DNA from: Piscinibacter lacus
Lineage (GTDB): Bacteria > Pseudomonadota > Gammaproteobacteria > Burkholderiales > Burkholderiaceae_C
Assembly: GCF_016735685.1 (NCBI RefSeq)
Contig: NZ_JAERRA010000001.1
Location: 744,001-808,000, forward strand
Length of the DNA: 64,000 bases
Direction of reading: 5' to 3'
Positions 29,677 through 42,434 of this stretch are shown piece after piece (the stretch's first letter is position 1; each line of letters starts with the position of its first letter). The notes beneath the pieces are model-generated. The model saw nothing but the letters and a program-made list of their open reading frames with translations, was not told the DNA's origin and made no database searches. The position numbers were made by a program, and so were the translations under genes.

Positions 29677-29682
29677 TACAAT
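29677..29682 (+). promoter_or_regulatory. Putative -10 box of the two-component operon
   Basis: TACAAT on the plus strand, 44 bases before the response-regulator ATG. The region 17 bases upstream is G-rich and lacks a -35 match, so an activator may be needed. Confidence 0.4.
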
Positions 29683-29726
29683 GAAGCCACAACATCCAAG
29701 ACAGGACCGAAGTCCAGGAGACGGCC

Positions 29727-30398
29727 ATGAGGATACTCATCGCAGAGGACGATCAGGTGCTGGCCGACGGCCTGCTCCGCACGCTCCGGCAGGGGGGGTA
29801 TGCGGTGGACCAGGTCGGCTCAGGCTCGCAGGCCGATGCGGCCTTGGCCGGGCAGGATTTCGACCTGCTCATCCTCGACCTGGGCCTGCCCAAGATGCAC
29901 GGCCTGGAAGTGCTGCGCAAGCTGCGTTCGCGCGGCAACAGCCTGCCGGTGCTGATCCTGACCGCCTCCGACAGTGTCGAGCAGCGGGTCAAGGGCCTGG
30001 ACCTGGGCGCCGACGATTTCATGGCCAAGCCTTTTGCCCTGGCCGAGCTGGAGGCGCGCGTGCGCGCCCTGACCCGCCGCGGCCTGGGCACCGCCTCCAG
30101 CCTGATCAAGCATGGCCCGCTCAGCTTCGACGCGACCGGGCGGGTGGCCTACCTGAACGAGCAGATGATCGAGCTCTCGGCCCGTGAGCTGAGCCTGCTG
30201 GAGGTGCTGCTCCAGCGCGCCGGCCGCCTGGTCAGCAAGGACCAGTTGATCGAGAAGCTCTGCGAATGGGGCGAGGAGGTCAGCAGCAACGCGATCGAGG
30301 TCTACATCCACCGCCTGCGCAAGAAGATCGAGCAGGGCCCGGTGCGCATTGCCACCGTGCGCGGCCTGGGCTACTGCCTGGAGAAGATCGCGGCCTGA
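29727..30398 (+). CDS. OmpR/PhoB-family response regulator (QseB/TctD-like)
   Basis: A 223-residue regulator. The receiver domain has the acidic pair ED (7-8), the phospho-acceptor aspartate D51 in LLILDLGLP, and the conserved lysine in FMAKPFALAEL. The C-terminal winged helix shows LSARELSLLEVLLQRAGRLVSKDQLIEKL and SNAIEVYIHRLRKKIEQGPVRIATVRGLGY. AGGAGA precedes the ATG. It is followed by a sensor kinase 100 bases later. QseB, PmrA and TctD share this build; the signal cannot be told from sequence. Confidence 0.92.
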   Translation: MRILIAEDDQVLADGLLRTLRQGGYAVDQVGSGSQADAALAGQDFDLLILDLGLPKMHGLEVLRKLRSRGNSLPVLILTASDSVEQRVKGLDLGADDFMAKPFALAELEARVRALTRRGLGTASSLIKHGPLSFDATGRVAYLNEQMIELSARELSLLEVLLQRAGRLVSKDQLIEKLCEWGEEVSSNAIEVYIHRLRKKIEQGPVRIATVRGLGYCLEKIAA

Positions 30399-30498
30399 GC
30401 CTCTCCGGTGTCCGGGGCCGGGCCGGCCTGGCGGGGCACCGTTTCCTCCAACCCTGCCTGCCGAAGACATCCGTCGGCTGCCCCGACGACCCGCAGCC

Positions 30499-32022
30499 AT
30501 GGTGGTCAAGACCCGAGAGCAACGTTCCCTGTTCGGCGAGATCCTCGACTGGATGCTCGCCCCCCTGCTGCTGCTGTGGCCGATGAGCGTCGCGCTCACC
30601 TGGCTGGTCGCGCAGGACATCGCCCACCACCCCTACGACCGCGCCCTGGGCGAGACGGCCCGCGCCCTGGCCCAGCAACTGCAAGTCTTGCCGGGCGGGC
30701 GCCGGGGGCCGCCGCGGCTGCGCTTCGAGCTGCCGCCGGCCGCCGTCGAGATCCTGCGCTCCGATGCGCCGGACGAATCGAACTTCCAGGTGCTGGGCAG
30801 CCACGGCGAGCTGCTCGGCGGCGTGCGCGACCTGCTGGTGCCCGTCGAGGAGGAGGGCCGCGCGCCCCTGGGCGAGCTGCGCTTCCGTGACGACCTGCTG
30901 CATGGCGAGCCGGTGCGCGTGGCCTATCTGTGGGTGGCGCCCACCGAGACCGGCTCCACCGCGCCGGCCCTGGTCCAGGTGGCCGAGACCCTGGGCAAGC
31001 GCTCGCGCCTGGCCAACGAGATCATCAAGGGCGTGATCCTTCCGCAGTTCGTGATCCTGCCGGTCGCGGTGCTGCTGGTGTGGTTCGCACTGGCGCGCGG
31101 CATCGCGCCGCTCAACGAGCTGCAGCACCGCATCCGCCGCCGCGAGGCCGGCGACCTCAGTCCCATCGACGAGCGCGCCGCGCCCGAGGAAGTCGCCCCC
31201 CTGGTGCGGGCCATCAACGACCTGCTCGCGCGGCTGGACCATTCGCTGACCACGCAGAAGCGCTTTCTCGCCGACGCCGCCCACCAGCTCCGCACCCCCC
31301 TGGCCGGCCTGCGCACCCAGGCCGAGCTGATCCAGCGCGACATCGACCATGGCGAGACCGACCTCGACACGCTCAAGCGCTCGGTGCTCCAGATCGCCCG
31401 GTCCAGCCAGCGCGCGGCCCACATGGTCAACCAGTTGCTGGCCATGGCCCGGGCCGAGCAGCGCCACCAGCCCCTGCCGCGCGAGGCGGTCGACCTGGCC
31501 CGCCTGGCCACCGAGGTCAGTCGCGACTTCGTGCCGCAGGCCCTGGAGCGGCGCATCGACCTGGGCTTTGAGCCGCCCGCCGCCGGCCAGGTCGTGCAGG
31601 TGCTGGCCCATCCCCTGCTGCTGGGCGAGCTGATCCGCAACCTGGTCGACAACGCCCTGCGCTACACGCCGCCGGGCGGCACGGTGACCGTGCGGGTCGG
31701 CGCCGGGCCGGGCGAGGTGTGGTTGCAGGTCGAGGATTCCGGTCCCGGCATTCCGCCGGCCGAGCGCGAGCTGGTCTTCCAGCCCTTCTACCGCTCGTTG
31801 GGCACCGAGGTCGACGGCTCCGGCCTCGGCCTGGCCATCGTCGCCGAGATCGCCCGCCAGCATGAGGGCCAGATCGGCCTCGACACCCTGCATGCCGAGC
31901 CCCTGCCCGAGGGCACGGGCCCCGGCCTGCGCGTGACGCTGCGCCTGCCCGCGCTGGGCCGCACGCGGATCGAACCCGCCGCGCCGCCCGATCCGGACGA
32001 GGCGCTCGAGGTCCACCCCTGA
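30499..32022 (+). CDS. Sensor histidine kinase (TctE/QseC-like)
   Basis: A 507-residue membrane kinase. Two helices (about 18-38 and 177-199) flank a periplasmic 2CSK_N-like domain. A HAMP-like linker (PLNELQHRIRRREAGDLSPI) leads to the H-box FLADAAHQLRTPLAG with phospho-acceptor H262, the N-box LIRNLVDNALRYTPP and G-boxes DSGPGIP and GSGLGLAIV. The ATG at 30499 places the start just before the first helix; the frame open to 30349 overlaps the regulator gene and is rejected. It converges with rodA, 24 bases away. Confidence 0.92.
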   Translation: MVVKTREQRSLFGEILDWMLAPLLLLWPMSVALTWLVAQDIAHHPYDRALGETARALAQQLQVLPGGRRGPPRLRFELPPAAVEILRSDAPDESNFQVLGSHGELLGGVRDLLVPVEEEGRAPLGELRFRDDLLHGEPVRVAYLWVAPTETGSTAPALVQVAETLGKRSRLANEIIKGVILPQFVILPVAVLLVWFALARGIAPLNELQHRIRRREAGDLSPIDERAAPEEVAPLVRAINDLLARLDHSLTTQKRFLADAAHQLRTPLAGLRTQAELIQRDIDHGETDLDTLKRSVLQIARSSQRAAHMVNQLLAMARAEQRHQPLPREAVDLARLATEVSRDFVPQALERRIDLGFEPPAAGQVVQVLAHPLLLGELIRNLVDNALRYTPPGGTVTVRVGAGPGEVWLQVEDSGPGIPPAERELVFQPFYRSLGTEVDGSGLGLAIVAEIARQHEGQIGLDTLHAEPLPEGTGPGLRVTLRLPALGRTRIEPAAPPDPDEALEVHP

Positions 32023-32046
32023 GAAGGCGTGAACGAACCCGCAGCC

Positions 32047-33204
32047 TCAGCGCTGCATCAGCCCGCGGCTGCGCGCGATCGACATCAGCATGCCCAGGCC
32101 CAGGCCCAGGCTGACCATGGCCGTGCCGCCATAACTGATGAAGGGCAGCGGGATGCCGACCACCGGCAGGATGCCGCTGACCATGCCCATGTTGACCATG
32201 GCGTAGGTGAAGAAGCCCAGGGTGATCGCCCCGGCCAGCAGGCGCGAGAAGAGCATCGGCGCCTCGGACGCGATCACCAGGCCGCGCAGGATCAGGAAGC
32301 TGAAGCAGGCCAGCAGCAGCAGGCCGCCGACGAAGCCGAACTCCTCGCCGACCGCGGCGAAGATGAAGTCGGTCGTGCGCTCGGGGATGAACTCCAGGTG
32401 CGTCTGCGTGCCGTTCATGAAGCCCTTGCCGCCCAGCCCGCCGGAGCCGATGGCGATCATGCCCTGCAGGATGTGGAAGCCCTTGCCGAGCGGGTCGCGC
32501 GTCGGGTCGAGCAGGGTGCAGACGCGCTGCTTCTGGTAGTCGTGCAGCACCACCCAGTCCACCCCGGGCTGGCACAGGCTGTCGCCGTAGAAGACCAGGG
32601 TGATCACGCCGGCCGCGCCGGCCGTCACCACCGGCAGGATCAGCTTCCAGCTCAGGCCGGCGAAGAACATCACATAGAGCCCGCCGGCCAGCACCAGCAG
32701 CGCGGTGCCGAGGTCGGGCTGCTTCATGATCAGTCCGACCGGCAGCGCCAGCAGCAGGCCGGCGACCAGGAAGTCCAGTCCGCGCAACTGCCCCTCGCGG
32801 CGCTGGAACCACCAGGCCAGCATCAAGGGCATGGCGATCTTCATCACCTCGCTGGGCTGGGCGACGATCACGCCCAGGTCCAGCCAGCGGGTGGCGCCCT
32901 TGCGGGTGATGCCGAACAGCTCGACGCCGATCAGGAAGATCACGCCCGCCGCATAGATCGGCAGGGCCAGGCGCATCAGTTGCTGCGGCGGGATCTGCGC
33001 GACGACGAACATCACCCCGGCGGCCAGCAGCATGTTGCGGCCGTGGTCGACGAAGCGCGTGCCGTGGTCGTAGCCGGCCGAATACATCACCAGCAGACCC
33101 ATGGCCGCCAGCAGCAGCACGGCCAGCATCAGCAGGCCGTCGAAGCCGCTGAAGAAGGGCTGCAGGCGCCGCAGCAGCGAGGGTTGTTCGATGACGGCAC
33201 TCAT
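32047..33204 (-). CDS. rodA: Peptidoglycan glycosyltransferase RodA (MrdB)
   Basis: A 385-residue SEDS-family membrane protein with about ten helices that polymerises lipid II for cell elongation, in partnership with PBP2. Visible family stretches are YSAGYDHGTRFVDHGRNMLL, KIAMPLMLAWWFQRREG, KQPDLGTALLVLAGGLYVMFF, GMIAIGSGGLGGKGFMNGTQTHLEFIPERTTDFIFAAVGEEFGF and the C-terminal GIPLPFISYGGTAMVSLG. It overlaps mrdA by four bases and is the last gene of the mreBCD-mrdA-rodA group. Confidence 0.96.
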   Translation of the reverse strand: MSAVIEQPSLLRRLQPFFSGFDGLLMLAVLLLAAMGLLVMYSAGYDHGTRFVDHGRNMLLAAGVMFVVAQIPPQQLMRLALPIYAAGVIFLIGVELFGITRKGATRWLDLGVIVAQPSEVMKIAMPLMLAWWFQRREGQLRGLDFLVAGLLLALPVGLIMKQPDLGTALLVLAGGLYVMFFAGLSWKLILPVVTAGAAGVITLVFYGDSLCQPGVDWVVLHDYQKQRVCTLLDPTRDPLGKGFHILQGMIAIGSGGLGGKGFMNGTQTHLEFIPERTTDFIFAAVGEEFGFVGGLLLLACFSFLILRGLVIASEAPMLFSRLLAGAITLGFFTYAMVNMGMVSGILPVVGIPLPFISYGGTAMVSLGLGLGMLMSIARSRGLMQR

Positions 33205-35261
33205 GGGCGGGGGGCGCTTGCGGCGGCGATCGGCACGCCCGGGGACACAGCTGCCGGCCCCGGCGCCACCGGGCCGCCCGCAACTGCCAGTTCGGGCGAG
33301 GGCCCCAGCGCCGGCAGCGGCACCTCGGCCGCCAGGCGCGGCGTGCCGATCGGCGCGGCGACCCGGCCCTCGCGGACCCGGGCCAGGTCCTCTTCGCTCG
33401 GGTACTGGCCGGTCAGCAGGTAGTCCAGCACCCGGCGCGCGATCGGTGCGGCAGCCTCGGCGCCGAAGCCGGCGTTCTCGACGATGACGGCCAGCGCCAC
33501 CTGCGGCGTATCCACCGGCGCGAAGGCGGTGTAGAGCGAGTGGTCGCGCAGGTACTCGTCGATGCGGGTCTTGTTGTACTTCTCGTTCTGGCGGATGCCG
33601 ACTGCCTGGGCCGTGCCGGTCTTGCCGCCGCTGCTGTAGGCCGCACCGGCGAAGACGCGGGTGGCCGTGCCCTCCAGCGTCACGCCCTCCATGGCGCGCA
33701 GCACGGCGGCCACATGCTCGCTGCGCAGCGGCAGCGGCGGCAGCTCGGCGCCCGGCACGCTCGCCCTGCGGTGATGCACCGGGTCCTCGATCTCGCGGAC
33801 GATGCGCGGCGCATGCCGCTGGCCGCCCGAGACCAGGGTGGCCATGGCCTGCGCGAGCTGCAGCATGGTGAAGTTGTTGTAGCCCTGGCCGATGCCCAGC
33901 GAGATCGTCTCGCCCGCATACCAGCGCTGGTGCTCGGGCCGCTTGTAGGTCGCGCGCTTCCAGGCGGTCGAAGGCAGCACCCCGCTCACCTCGCCCTGCA
34001 GGTCGATGCCCGTCTTGCGGCCGAAGCTGAAGGGCTCGAGCTGCGCATGCATCAGGTCCACGCCCATGTCGTTGGCGAGCTGGTAGTAATAGACGTTGCT
34101 GGACTTGACGATCGAGCGATAGAGGTCCACGGCGCCCAGGCCGTGGTCGCCGTGGCTGCGGAAGACGTGGTTGCCGAAGACGAAGGAGCCGTTGTCCACC
34201 GTGATCTGGCCGACTGTGCGCTTGCCGGTGTTGAGCGCGGCGATGGCCATGAAGGGCTTGAAGGTCGAGCCCGGCGGATAGGTGCCGCGCAGCGCGCGGT
34301 TCAGCAGCGGCTTGTCGATGCTTTCGTTGAGCGCCTTCCAGTTCTCCACGTCGATGCCGTCGACGAAGAGGTTGGGGTCGAAGGTCGGCTTGCTGACGAA
34401 GGCCAGCACCTCGCCGTTGCGTGGATCGATGGCGACCAGCGCGCCGCGCCGGTCGCCGAACATGTCCTCGACCAGGGCCTGCAGCTTGATGTCGATCGAC
34501 AGGCGGATGGTGTGGCCGGGCGTCGGCGGGCTGGCCGACAGGCGTCGCACCGGCCGGCCGCTGGCGCTGATCTCGACCTGCTCGAAGCCGGTCAGGCCGT
34601 GCAGCTCGCGTTCATAGCGCTGCTCCACGCCGAGCTTGCCGATGTACTCGGTGCCCTGGTAGTTGGCCGCATCCTCGCTGTCCTCGATCTCGTCCTGTTC
34701 CTTGCGGTTGATGCGGCCGATGTAGCCGAGCACATGGCTGCCCAGCTCGCCGTAGGGGTAGTGGCGGAACAGCCGTGCCTTGATGTCGACGCCCGGGAAG
34801 CGGAAGCGCTGCGCGGTGAAGCGCGCGACTTCCTCGTCGCTGAGCTTGGTGCGGATGGGCAGCGACTCGAAGCGCTTGCCGTCATCCATCAGGCGCTTGA
34901 ATCGGCGGCGGTGCACCGGCGCGATCTCGACCAGCTCGGAAAGCGCCTGAATCGTCGCCTCCAGGTCCTCGACCTTGTTTGGCGTGATCTCCAGCGTGTG
35001 CGCCGCGTAGTTGTTGGCCAGCACCACGCCGTTGCGGTCCACGATCAGGCCGCGGTTGGGCACGATGGGCAGCACCGAGATGCGGTTGGCCTCGGCCTGG
35101 GTGGCCAGATCCTCGTGGCGCACCACCTGCAGCCAGTGCAGGCGCAGGGCCAGCAGGCTGAAGCCGAAGAGCACGGCCAGACCCGCCACCAGCACCCGGC
35201 GGTGGAAGCGCCGCAGTTCGCCCTGCGTGTCGCGCAGCTCGGCCAGGCGAGGCGTGTTCAT
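33201..35261 (-). CDS. mrdA: Peptidoglycan transpeptidase PBP2
   Basis: A 686-residue class B penicillin-binding protein that cross-links peptidoglycan during elongation. An N-terminal membrane helix (about 21-41) precedes the dimerisation domain (GLIVDRNGVVLANN) and the transpeptidase domain with STFK (332-335), SSN (387-389) and KTG (547-549). The C-terminal ~60 residues are proline/alanine-rich and low in complexity. It starts 13 bases after mreD and overlaps rodA by four bases. Confidence 0.97.
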   Translation of the reverse strand: MNTPRLAELRDTQGELRRFHRRVLVAGLAVLFGFSLLALRLHWLQVVRHEDLATQAEANRISVLPIVPNRGLIVDRNGVVLANNYAAHTLEITPNKVEDLEATIQALSELVEIAPVHRRRFKRLMDDGKRFESLPIRTKLSDEEVARFTAQRFRFPGVDIKARLFRHYPYGELGSHVLGYIGRINRKEQDEIEDSEDAANYQGTEYIGKLGVEQRYERELHGLTGFEQVEISASGRPVRRLSASPPTPGHTIRLSIDIKLQALVEDMFGDRRGALVAIDPRNGEVLAFVSKPTFDPNLFVDGIDVENWKALNESIDKPLLNRALRGTYPPGSTFKPFMAIAALNTGKRTVGQITVDNGSFVFGNHVFRSHGDHGLGAVDLYRSIVKSSNVYYYQLANDMGVDLMHAQLEPFSFGRKTGIDLQGEVSGVLPSTAWKRATYKRPEHQRWYAGETISLGIGQGYNNFTMLQLAQAMATLVSGGQRHAPRIVREIEDPVHHRRASVPGAELPPLPLRSEHVAAVLRAMEGVTLEGTATRVFAGAAYSSGGKTGTAQAVGIRQNEKYNKTRIDEYLRDHSLYTAFAPVDTPQVALAVIVENAGFGAEAAAPIARRVLDYLLTGQYPSEEDLARVREGRVAAPIGTPRLAAEVPLPALGPSPELAVAGGPVAPGPAAVSPGVPIAAASAPRP

Positions 35262-35274
35262 CGCAGGCGGGGCT

Positions 35275-35796
35275 TCAAAGCGGCCGGTTCTCGTCCGGAT
35301 CCGGCGCGCGCCGCTGCGGGGCTTGCAGCAGGTGCACGGCCAGCGGCCACAGCGCGGCCTGGATCAGCGGCGCCAGCATCAGCGACCAGCCCGGAAAGCT
35401 GCCGCCCGCGATCATGCGCACCAGCAGCGCCACCGCCTGCGCCGCGGCGAACAGCGGCAGCACCTGCAGGGCCTGGGTCGGCGTGGAGAACCACAGCAGG
35501 CGGCGGTGGATGGTGATCGCGAAATAGCTGAGCAGGGTGTAGGCCAGGGCATGCTGGCCGAGCAGGCCCGTCTGGTGCACATCGGTCAGCAGGCCGAAGA
35601 CGAAAGCCCAGCCCATGCCGACGCGACGCGGCTGGTGCACGTTCCAGAAGACCAGCACCAGGGCCAGCAGGTCGGGCCGCATCGGCTCGCGGCCCAGCGG
35701 CAGCAGGTTCAGCAGCAGGGCCAGGCCCAGCGAGAAGGCGATGAACCAGGGCTTGACGGGCAGAAGCAGCCGGTCGGCCGCGCGCGGCAGGATCAT
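35275..35796 (-). CDS. mreD: Rod shape-determining protein MreD
   Basis: A 173-residue inner-membrane protein with about five helices, part of the elongasome with MreB and MreC. The opening LPVKPWFIAFSLGLALLLNLLP and the central FWNVHQPRRVGMGWAFVFGLLTDVHQTGLLGQHALAY are characteristic of the family. It overlaps mreC by four bases and lies 13 bases before mrdA. Confidence 0.93.
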   Translation of the reverse strand: MILPRAADRLLLPVKPWFIAFSLGLALLLNLLPLGREPMRPDLLALVLVFWNVHQPRRVGMGWAFVFGLLTDVHQTGLLGQHALAYTLLSYFAITIHRRLLWFSTPTQALQVLPLFAAAQAVALLVRMIAGGSFPGWSLMLAPLIQAALWPLAVHLLQAPQRRAPDPDENRPL

Positions 35797-36860
35797 CGCG
35801 ACGCTCCGGCAGGGGCGGCCCGTGCGCCCGGGGCAGCCGCCGATGCGTCGGCGCGGGGCGCCGGCGCCGCAGCGACGCCGGGCGCCGACGCGGCGGCGCG
35901 GGCTGCGGGCGCGCGGCTGGGCAGCGCGGCGGTTGCCGAGGCCGAGGCCGCGGGCAGCGCGGCGGCCGCCGAGGCGGCCTCCTCGGGCCGGCCCAGGGCC
36001 TCGCGCAGCGGCGCGATCACCAGCACATGGCGCACGGCGTCCGGCCGGGTGAGGGGCGCCAGGGTGACCTTGGCGAAGGTCGATCCGGCGCGCCGGTCCA
36101 CCGCCGCGATCCGTGCCACCGGCAGGCCGGCCGGGTAGATGCCGTCGATGCCCGAGGTCTGGAGCAGGTCGCCCGCCTGCACATCGGCATTGACCGGCAT
36201 GAAGCGCAGTTCCATGCCGCCGCCGGTGGTGGCGGTCGAGGGATCGCCGAAGGCCGCCGCGCGCGACTGGGTGCGCTCGTTGAGCACCGGAATGGCGGCG
36301 TCCTTGTCGGTCAGCAGCGTCACCTCGGCGCTCAGCGGCTGCACGCGGGTGACCTGGCCGACCACGCCTTCGGCATCCAGCACCGGCGAGGCGATCAGGA
36401 CCCCGTGCAGGCTGCCGCGGTCGATCAGCAGCTTGCGCGAGAAGGGATCGGCCGCTTCGTACAGCACCTCGGCGGCCACGCTCTGGATGGGCAGGGCCGC
36501 GCGCAGGCCCAGCAGCTTGCGAAGCTGCGCGTTCTCATCGGCCAGCTCGTCCATGCGGGCCTGGCGTTCGGCCTGGCGCAGCAGCGTGGCCTGGGCCTGG
36601 CGCTCGCGGGCCTGGGCGCTGTCCAGCCCATCCAGACGCTCGGCCAGCCCGTCCCAGAGATGCACGGGCACCACCAGGCCGCGCTGGAAGGGATGCAGCA
36701 GGGTGGCCAGGGTCGCGCGCAGCGGGTCGGCCATCTGGAAGCGGCTGTCCGCCACCATCAGGAACAGCGACAGCGCGGCAAAGAACAGCAACTGGGACAA
36801 GCCCGAGGGGCCCTGCTTGAAGAAGGGCGGCGGGCTGCGTTCCAGGGTGCCCAGCGGCAT
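35793..36860 (-). CDS. mreC: Rod shape-determining protein MreC
   Basis: A 355-residue periplasmic protein with one N-terminal helix (about 20-37) and a coiled coil (about 80-115, AQARERQAQATLLRQAERQARMDELADENAQLRKLL), followed by the beta-barrel MreC domain (VAAEVLYEAADPFSRKLLIDRGSLHGV, LLQTSGIDGIYPAGLPVARI). A C-terminal tail of about 65 Ala/Pro-rich residues is longer than in most homologues. It links MreB to PBP2. Start lies 66 bases after mreB. Confidence 0.93.
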   Translation of the reverse strand: MPLGTLERSPPPFFKQGPSGLSQLLFFAALSLFLMVADSRFQMADPLRATLATLLHPFQRGLVVPVHLWDGLAERLDGLDSAQARERQAQATLLRQAERQARMDELADENAQLRKLLGLRAALPIQSVAAEVLYEAADPFSRKLLIDRGSLHGVLIASPVLDAEGVVGQVTRVQPLSAEVTLLTDKDAAIPVLNERTQSRAAAFGDPSTATTGGGMELRFMPVNADVQAGDLLQTSGIDGIYPAGLPVARIAAVDRRAGSTFAKVTLAPLTRPDAVRHVLVIAPLREALGRPEEAASAAAALPAASASATAALPSRAPAARAAASAPGVAAAPAPRADASAAAPGARAAPAGASR

Positions 36861-36926
36861 GGCGTTGGCGCTCGTGACGTCCGGAGAGGCGCGGCCCGCA
36901 GGCCGGCAGCCGGAAGGGCGGCGGCT

Positions 36927-40182
<3,256 letters not shown>

Positions 40183-40183
40183 G

Positions 40184-41674
40184 ATGAGCGCCCCCCTGAT
40201 CCGCGGCTACGAGGTCGTCATCGGCCTCGAAACCCATGCCCAGCTCTCGACCACGTCGAAGATCTTCTCCGGTGCGCCCACGGCCTTCGGTGCCGCGCCC
40301 AACACCCAGGCCGCGCCGCTGGACCTGGCCTTGCCCGGCACCCTGCCGGTGATGAACCGCGGTGCGGTCGAGCGCGCCATCCAGTTCGGCCTGGCGGTCG
40401 GCGGCACGGTGGCGCCGCGCTCGATCTTCGCGCGCAAGAACTACTTCTACCCCGACCTGCCCAAGGGCTACCAGATCAGCCAGTACGAGAACCCGGTCGT
40501 GCAGGGCGGGGCGATCGACTTCCTGCTCGACGGCCAGGCGCGCAGCGTGCGGCTGACCCGCGCGCACCTGGAAGAGGATGCCGGCAAGTCGGTGCACGGC
40601 GCGGTGGAAGGCGCCAGCGGCATCGACCTGAACCGCGCCGGCACGCCGCTGCTGGAGATCGTCTCCGAGCCCGAGATGCGCTCGGCCGCCGAGGCCGTGG
40701 CCTATGCCAAGGCCCTGCACACCCTGGTGGTCTGGCTGGGCCTGTGCGACGGCAACATGCAGGAAGGCAGCTTCCGCTGCGATGCCAATGTGTCGATCCG
40801 CCGCCCCGGCGCGCCCTTCGGCACGCGGCGCGAGATCAAGAACCTCAACAGCTTCCGTTTCCTGCAACTGGCCATCGAGGCCGAGGTGCAGTGGCAGATC
40901 GAGCGACTGGAGGACGGCCTGCCCATCCAGCAGGCCACCGTGCTGTTCGACCCCGACGCCAACGGCGGCCGCGGCGAGACGCGCAGCATGCGCAGCAAGG
41001 AAGACGCGCACGACTACCGCTACTTCCCCGACCCCGACCTGCCGCCGCTGGTGATCGCGCCCGGCTGGGTCGAGCGCGTGATGGCCGCCATGCCCGAGCT
41101 GCCCGGCGTGATGGCCGCGCGCTTCCAGCGCGAGGACGGCCTGCCGGCCTACGACGCGGCCATGGTCACGCAGAGCCTGCCCTTCGCCCGCTTCTATGAA
41201 GCTGCGCGGGATGCCTGCAAGGCCCTGGCGGCCGGCCGCGATGCGACCGGCGTGCCCAAGCTCGTCGCCAACTGGCTGATGGGCGAGGTGAGCAAGCGCC
41301 TGAACACCGAGGAACTCGGCATCGAGACCAGCCCGGTGAGCCCGGCCCAGCTCGCCGCACTGATCGTCCGCATCGCCGACGGCACGATCTCCAACAATGC
41401 CGGCAAGCAGGTCTTCGACGCCCTGTGGGGCGGCGAGGGCGCCGACATCGATGCGCTGATCGAGGCCAAGGGCCTCAAGCAGATGAGCGACACGGGCGAG
41501 CTTGAAGCCATCCTCGACGCCGTGCTGGCCGCCAACGCCAAGTCGGTCGAGGAATTCCGCGCCGGCAAGGACAAGGCCTTCAACGCCCTGGTCGGCCAGG
41601 CCATGAAGGCCACGAAAGGCAAGGCCAACCCGGGTCTGGTCAACGAGCTGCTGAAGAAGAAGCTCGCCGGCTGA
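40184..41674 (+). CDS. gatB: Asp-tRNA(Asn)/Glu-tRNA(Gln) amidotransferase subunit B
   Basis: A 496-residue subunit that binds the mischarged tRNA, activates its carboxyl group with ATP and adds ammonia. Opening [22 protein letters not shown], then [28 protein letters not shown] and the C-terminal YqeY-like tail domain ([27 protein letters not shown] and [13 protein letters not shown]) are all present. It ends the gatCAB operon. Presence of gatCAB implies non-discriminating AspRS and/or GluRS in this organism. Confidence 0.97.
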   Translation: MSAPLIRGYEVVIGLETHAQLSTTSKIFSGAPTAFGAAPNTQAAPLDLALPGTLPVMNRGAVERAIQFGLAVGGTVAPRSIFARKNYFYPDLPKGYQISQYENPVVQGGAIDFLLDGQARSVRLTRAHLEEDAGKSVHGAVEGASGIDLNRAGTPLLEIVSEPEMRSAAEAVAYAKALHTLVVWLGLCDGNMQEGSFRCDANVSIRRPGAPFGTRREIKNLNSFRFLQLAIEAEVQWQIERLEDGLPIQQATVLFDPDANGGRGETRSMRSKEDAHDYRYFPDPDLPPLVIAPGWVERVMAAMPELPGVMAARFQREDGLPAYDAAMVTQSLPFARFYEAARDACKALAAGRDATGVPKLVANWLMGEVSKRLNTEELGIETSPVSPAQLAALIVRIADGTISNNAGKQVFDALWGGEGADIDALIEAKGLKQMSDTGELEAILDAVLAANAKSVEEFRAGKDKAFNALVGQAMKATKGKANPGLVNELLKKKLAG

Positions 41675-41686
41675 GCCTGGCGGGCT

Positions 41687-41707
41687 GGGCCGCCCCTCGG
41701 GCGGCCC
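41687..41707. terminator. Hairpin between convergent gatB and pyrE
   Basis: GGGCCGCCC (41687-41695), loop CTC, GGGCGGCCC (41699-41707): a nine-base perfect stem in the 41-base convergent gap. There is no T tract on either strand, so it is at best a weak or Rho-assisted bidirectional terminator. Confidence 0.4.
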
Positions 41708-41715
41708 GCAGCCGA

Positions 41716-42423
41716 TCAGACGCCGTAGCGCTCGCGGTAGGCCAGCACGCGCGGGCGGTGCTCGGCCAGGGCCGGGTCGGCGCTGGCTTGCAGGTAGTCC
41801 AGCAGGTCGGCCAGGGTCGCGATCGGCTGAACCACCAGGCCGTGGCGGGCTTGCACCTCCTGCACGGCCGAGTGCGGCGTGTCCTGCACGCTGCCGTCGG
41901 CGGCCGGGGCGGTGCCGCGCTCCTGGCGGTCGAGCGCGATCGCCACGCCGACCGGCGTCGCGCCCGCGGCCGTGATCATCGCGATCGACTCGCGCACCGA
42001 GGTGCCGGCCGAGATCACGTCGTCGATGATCAGCACGCGGCCCTGCATGGGCGCACCGACCAGGGTGCCGCCCTCGCCATGGTCCTTGGCCTCCTTGCGG
42101 TTGTAGGCAAAGGGCTTGTTGTGGCCCAGGCGCGCCAGCTCGATCGACACCGCCGCGGCCAGGGTGATGCCCTTGTAGGCCGGGCCGAAGATCATGTCGA
42201 AGCCCAGGCCCGAGGCCGCCAGACGGCGTGCATAGAATGAAGCGAGCCGCCCCAGCTTGAGGCCATCGTCGAACAGGCCAGCATTGAAGAAGTAGGGGCT
42301 CAGGCGGCCGGCCTTGGTCTTGAACTCCCCGAAGCGAAGCACGCCGGCCTCGACGGCGAAGGCCACAAAATCTCGCGCCAGCGTGTCGCCGGTCGAGGCC
42401 TGGGGAAGGGTTGCATCGGACAT
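41716..42423 (-). CDS. pyrE: Orotate phosphoribosyltransferase
   Basis: A 235-residue enzyme of pyrimidine synthesis that joins orotate to phosphoribosyl pyrophosphate. The PRPP-binding loop is [21 protein letters not shown] (about 130-150), and [28 protein letters not shown] and [17 protein letters not shown] are family stretches. The central insert [23 protein letters not shown] is normal for betaproteobacterial PyrE. It is divergent from the exonuclease gene; TAAGAT about 30 bases upstream of its ATG could be its -10. Confidence 0.95.
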   Translation of the reverse strand: MSDATLPQASTGDTLARDFVAFAVEAGVLRFGEFKTKAGRLSPYFFNAGLFDDGLKLGRLASFYARRLAASGLGFDMIFGPAYKGITLAAAVSIELARLGHNKPFAYNRKEAKDHGEGGTLVGAPMQGRVLIIDDVISAGTSVRESIAMITAAGATPVGVAIALDRQERGTAPAADGSVQDTPHSAVQEVQARHGLVVQPIATLADLLDYLQASADPALAEHRPRVLAYRERYGV

Positions 42424-42434
42424 GGGGGCTCGGC

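Noticed and set aside
42411..42434. ATG start for exonuclease III at 42411
   Set aside because: It would overlap the divergent pyrE coding start, and the family sequence begins at the TTG at 42435.
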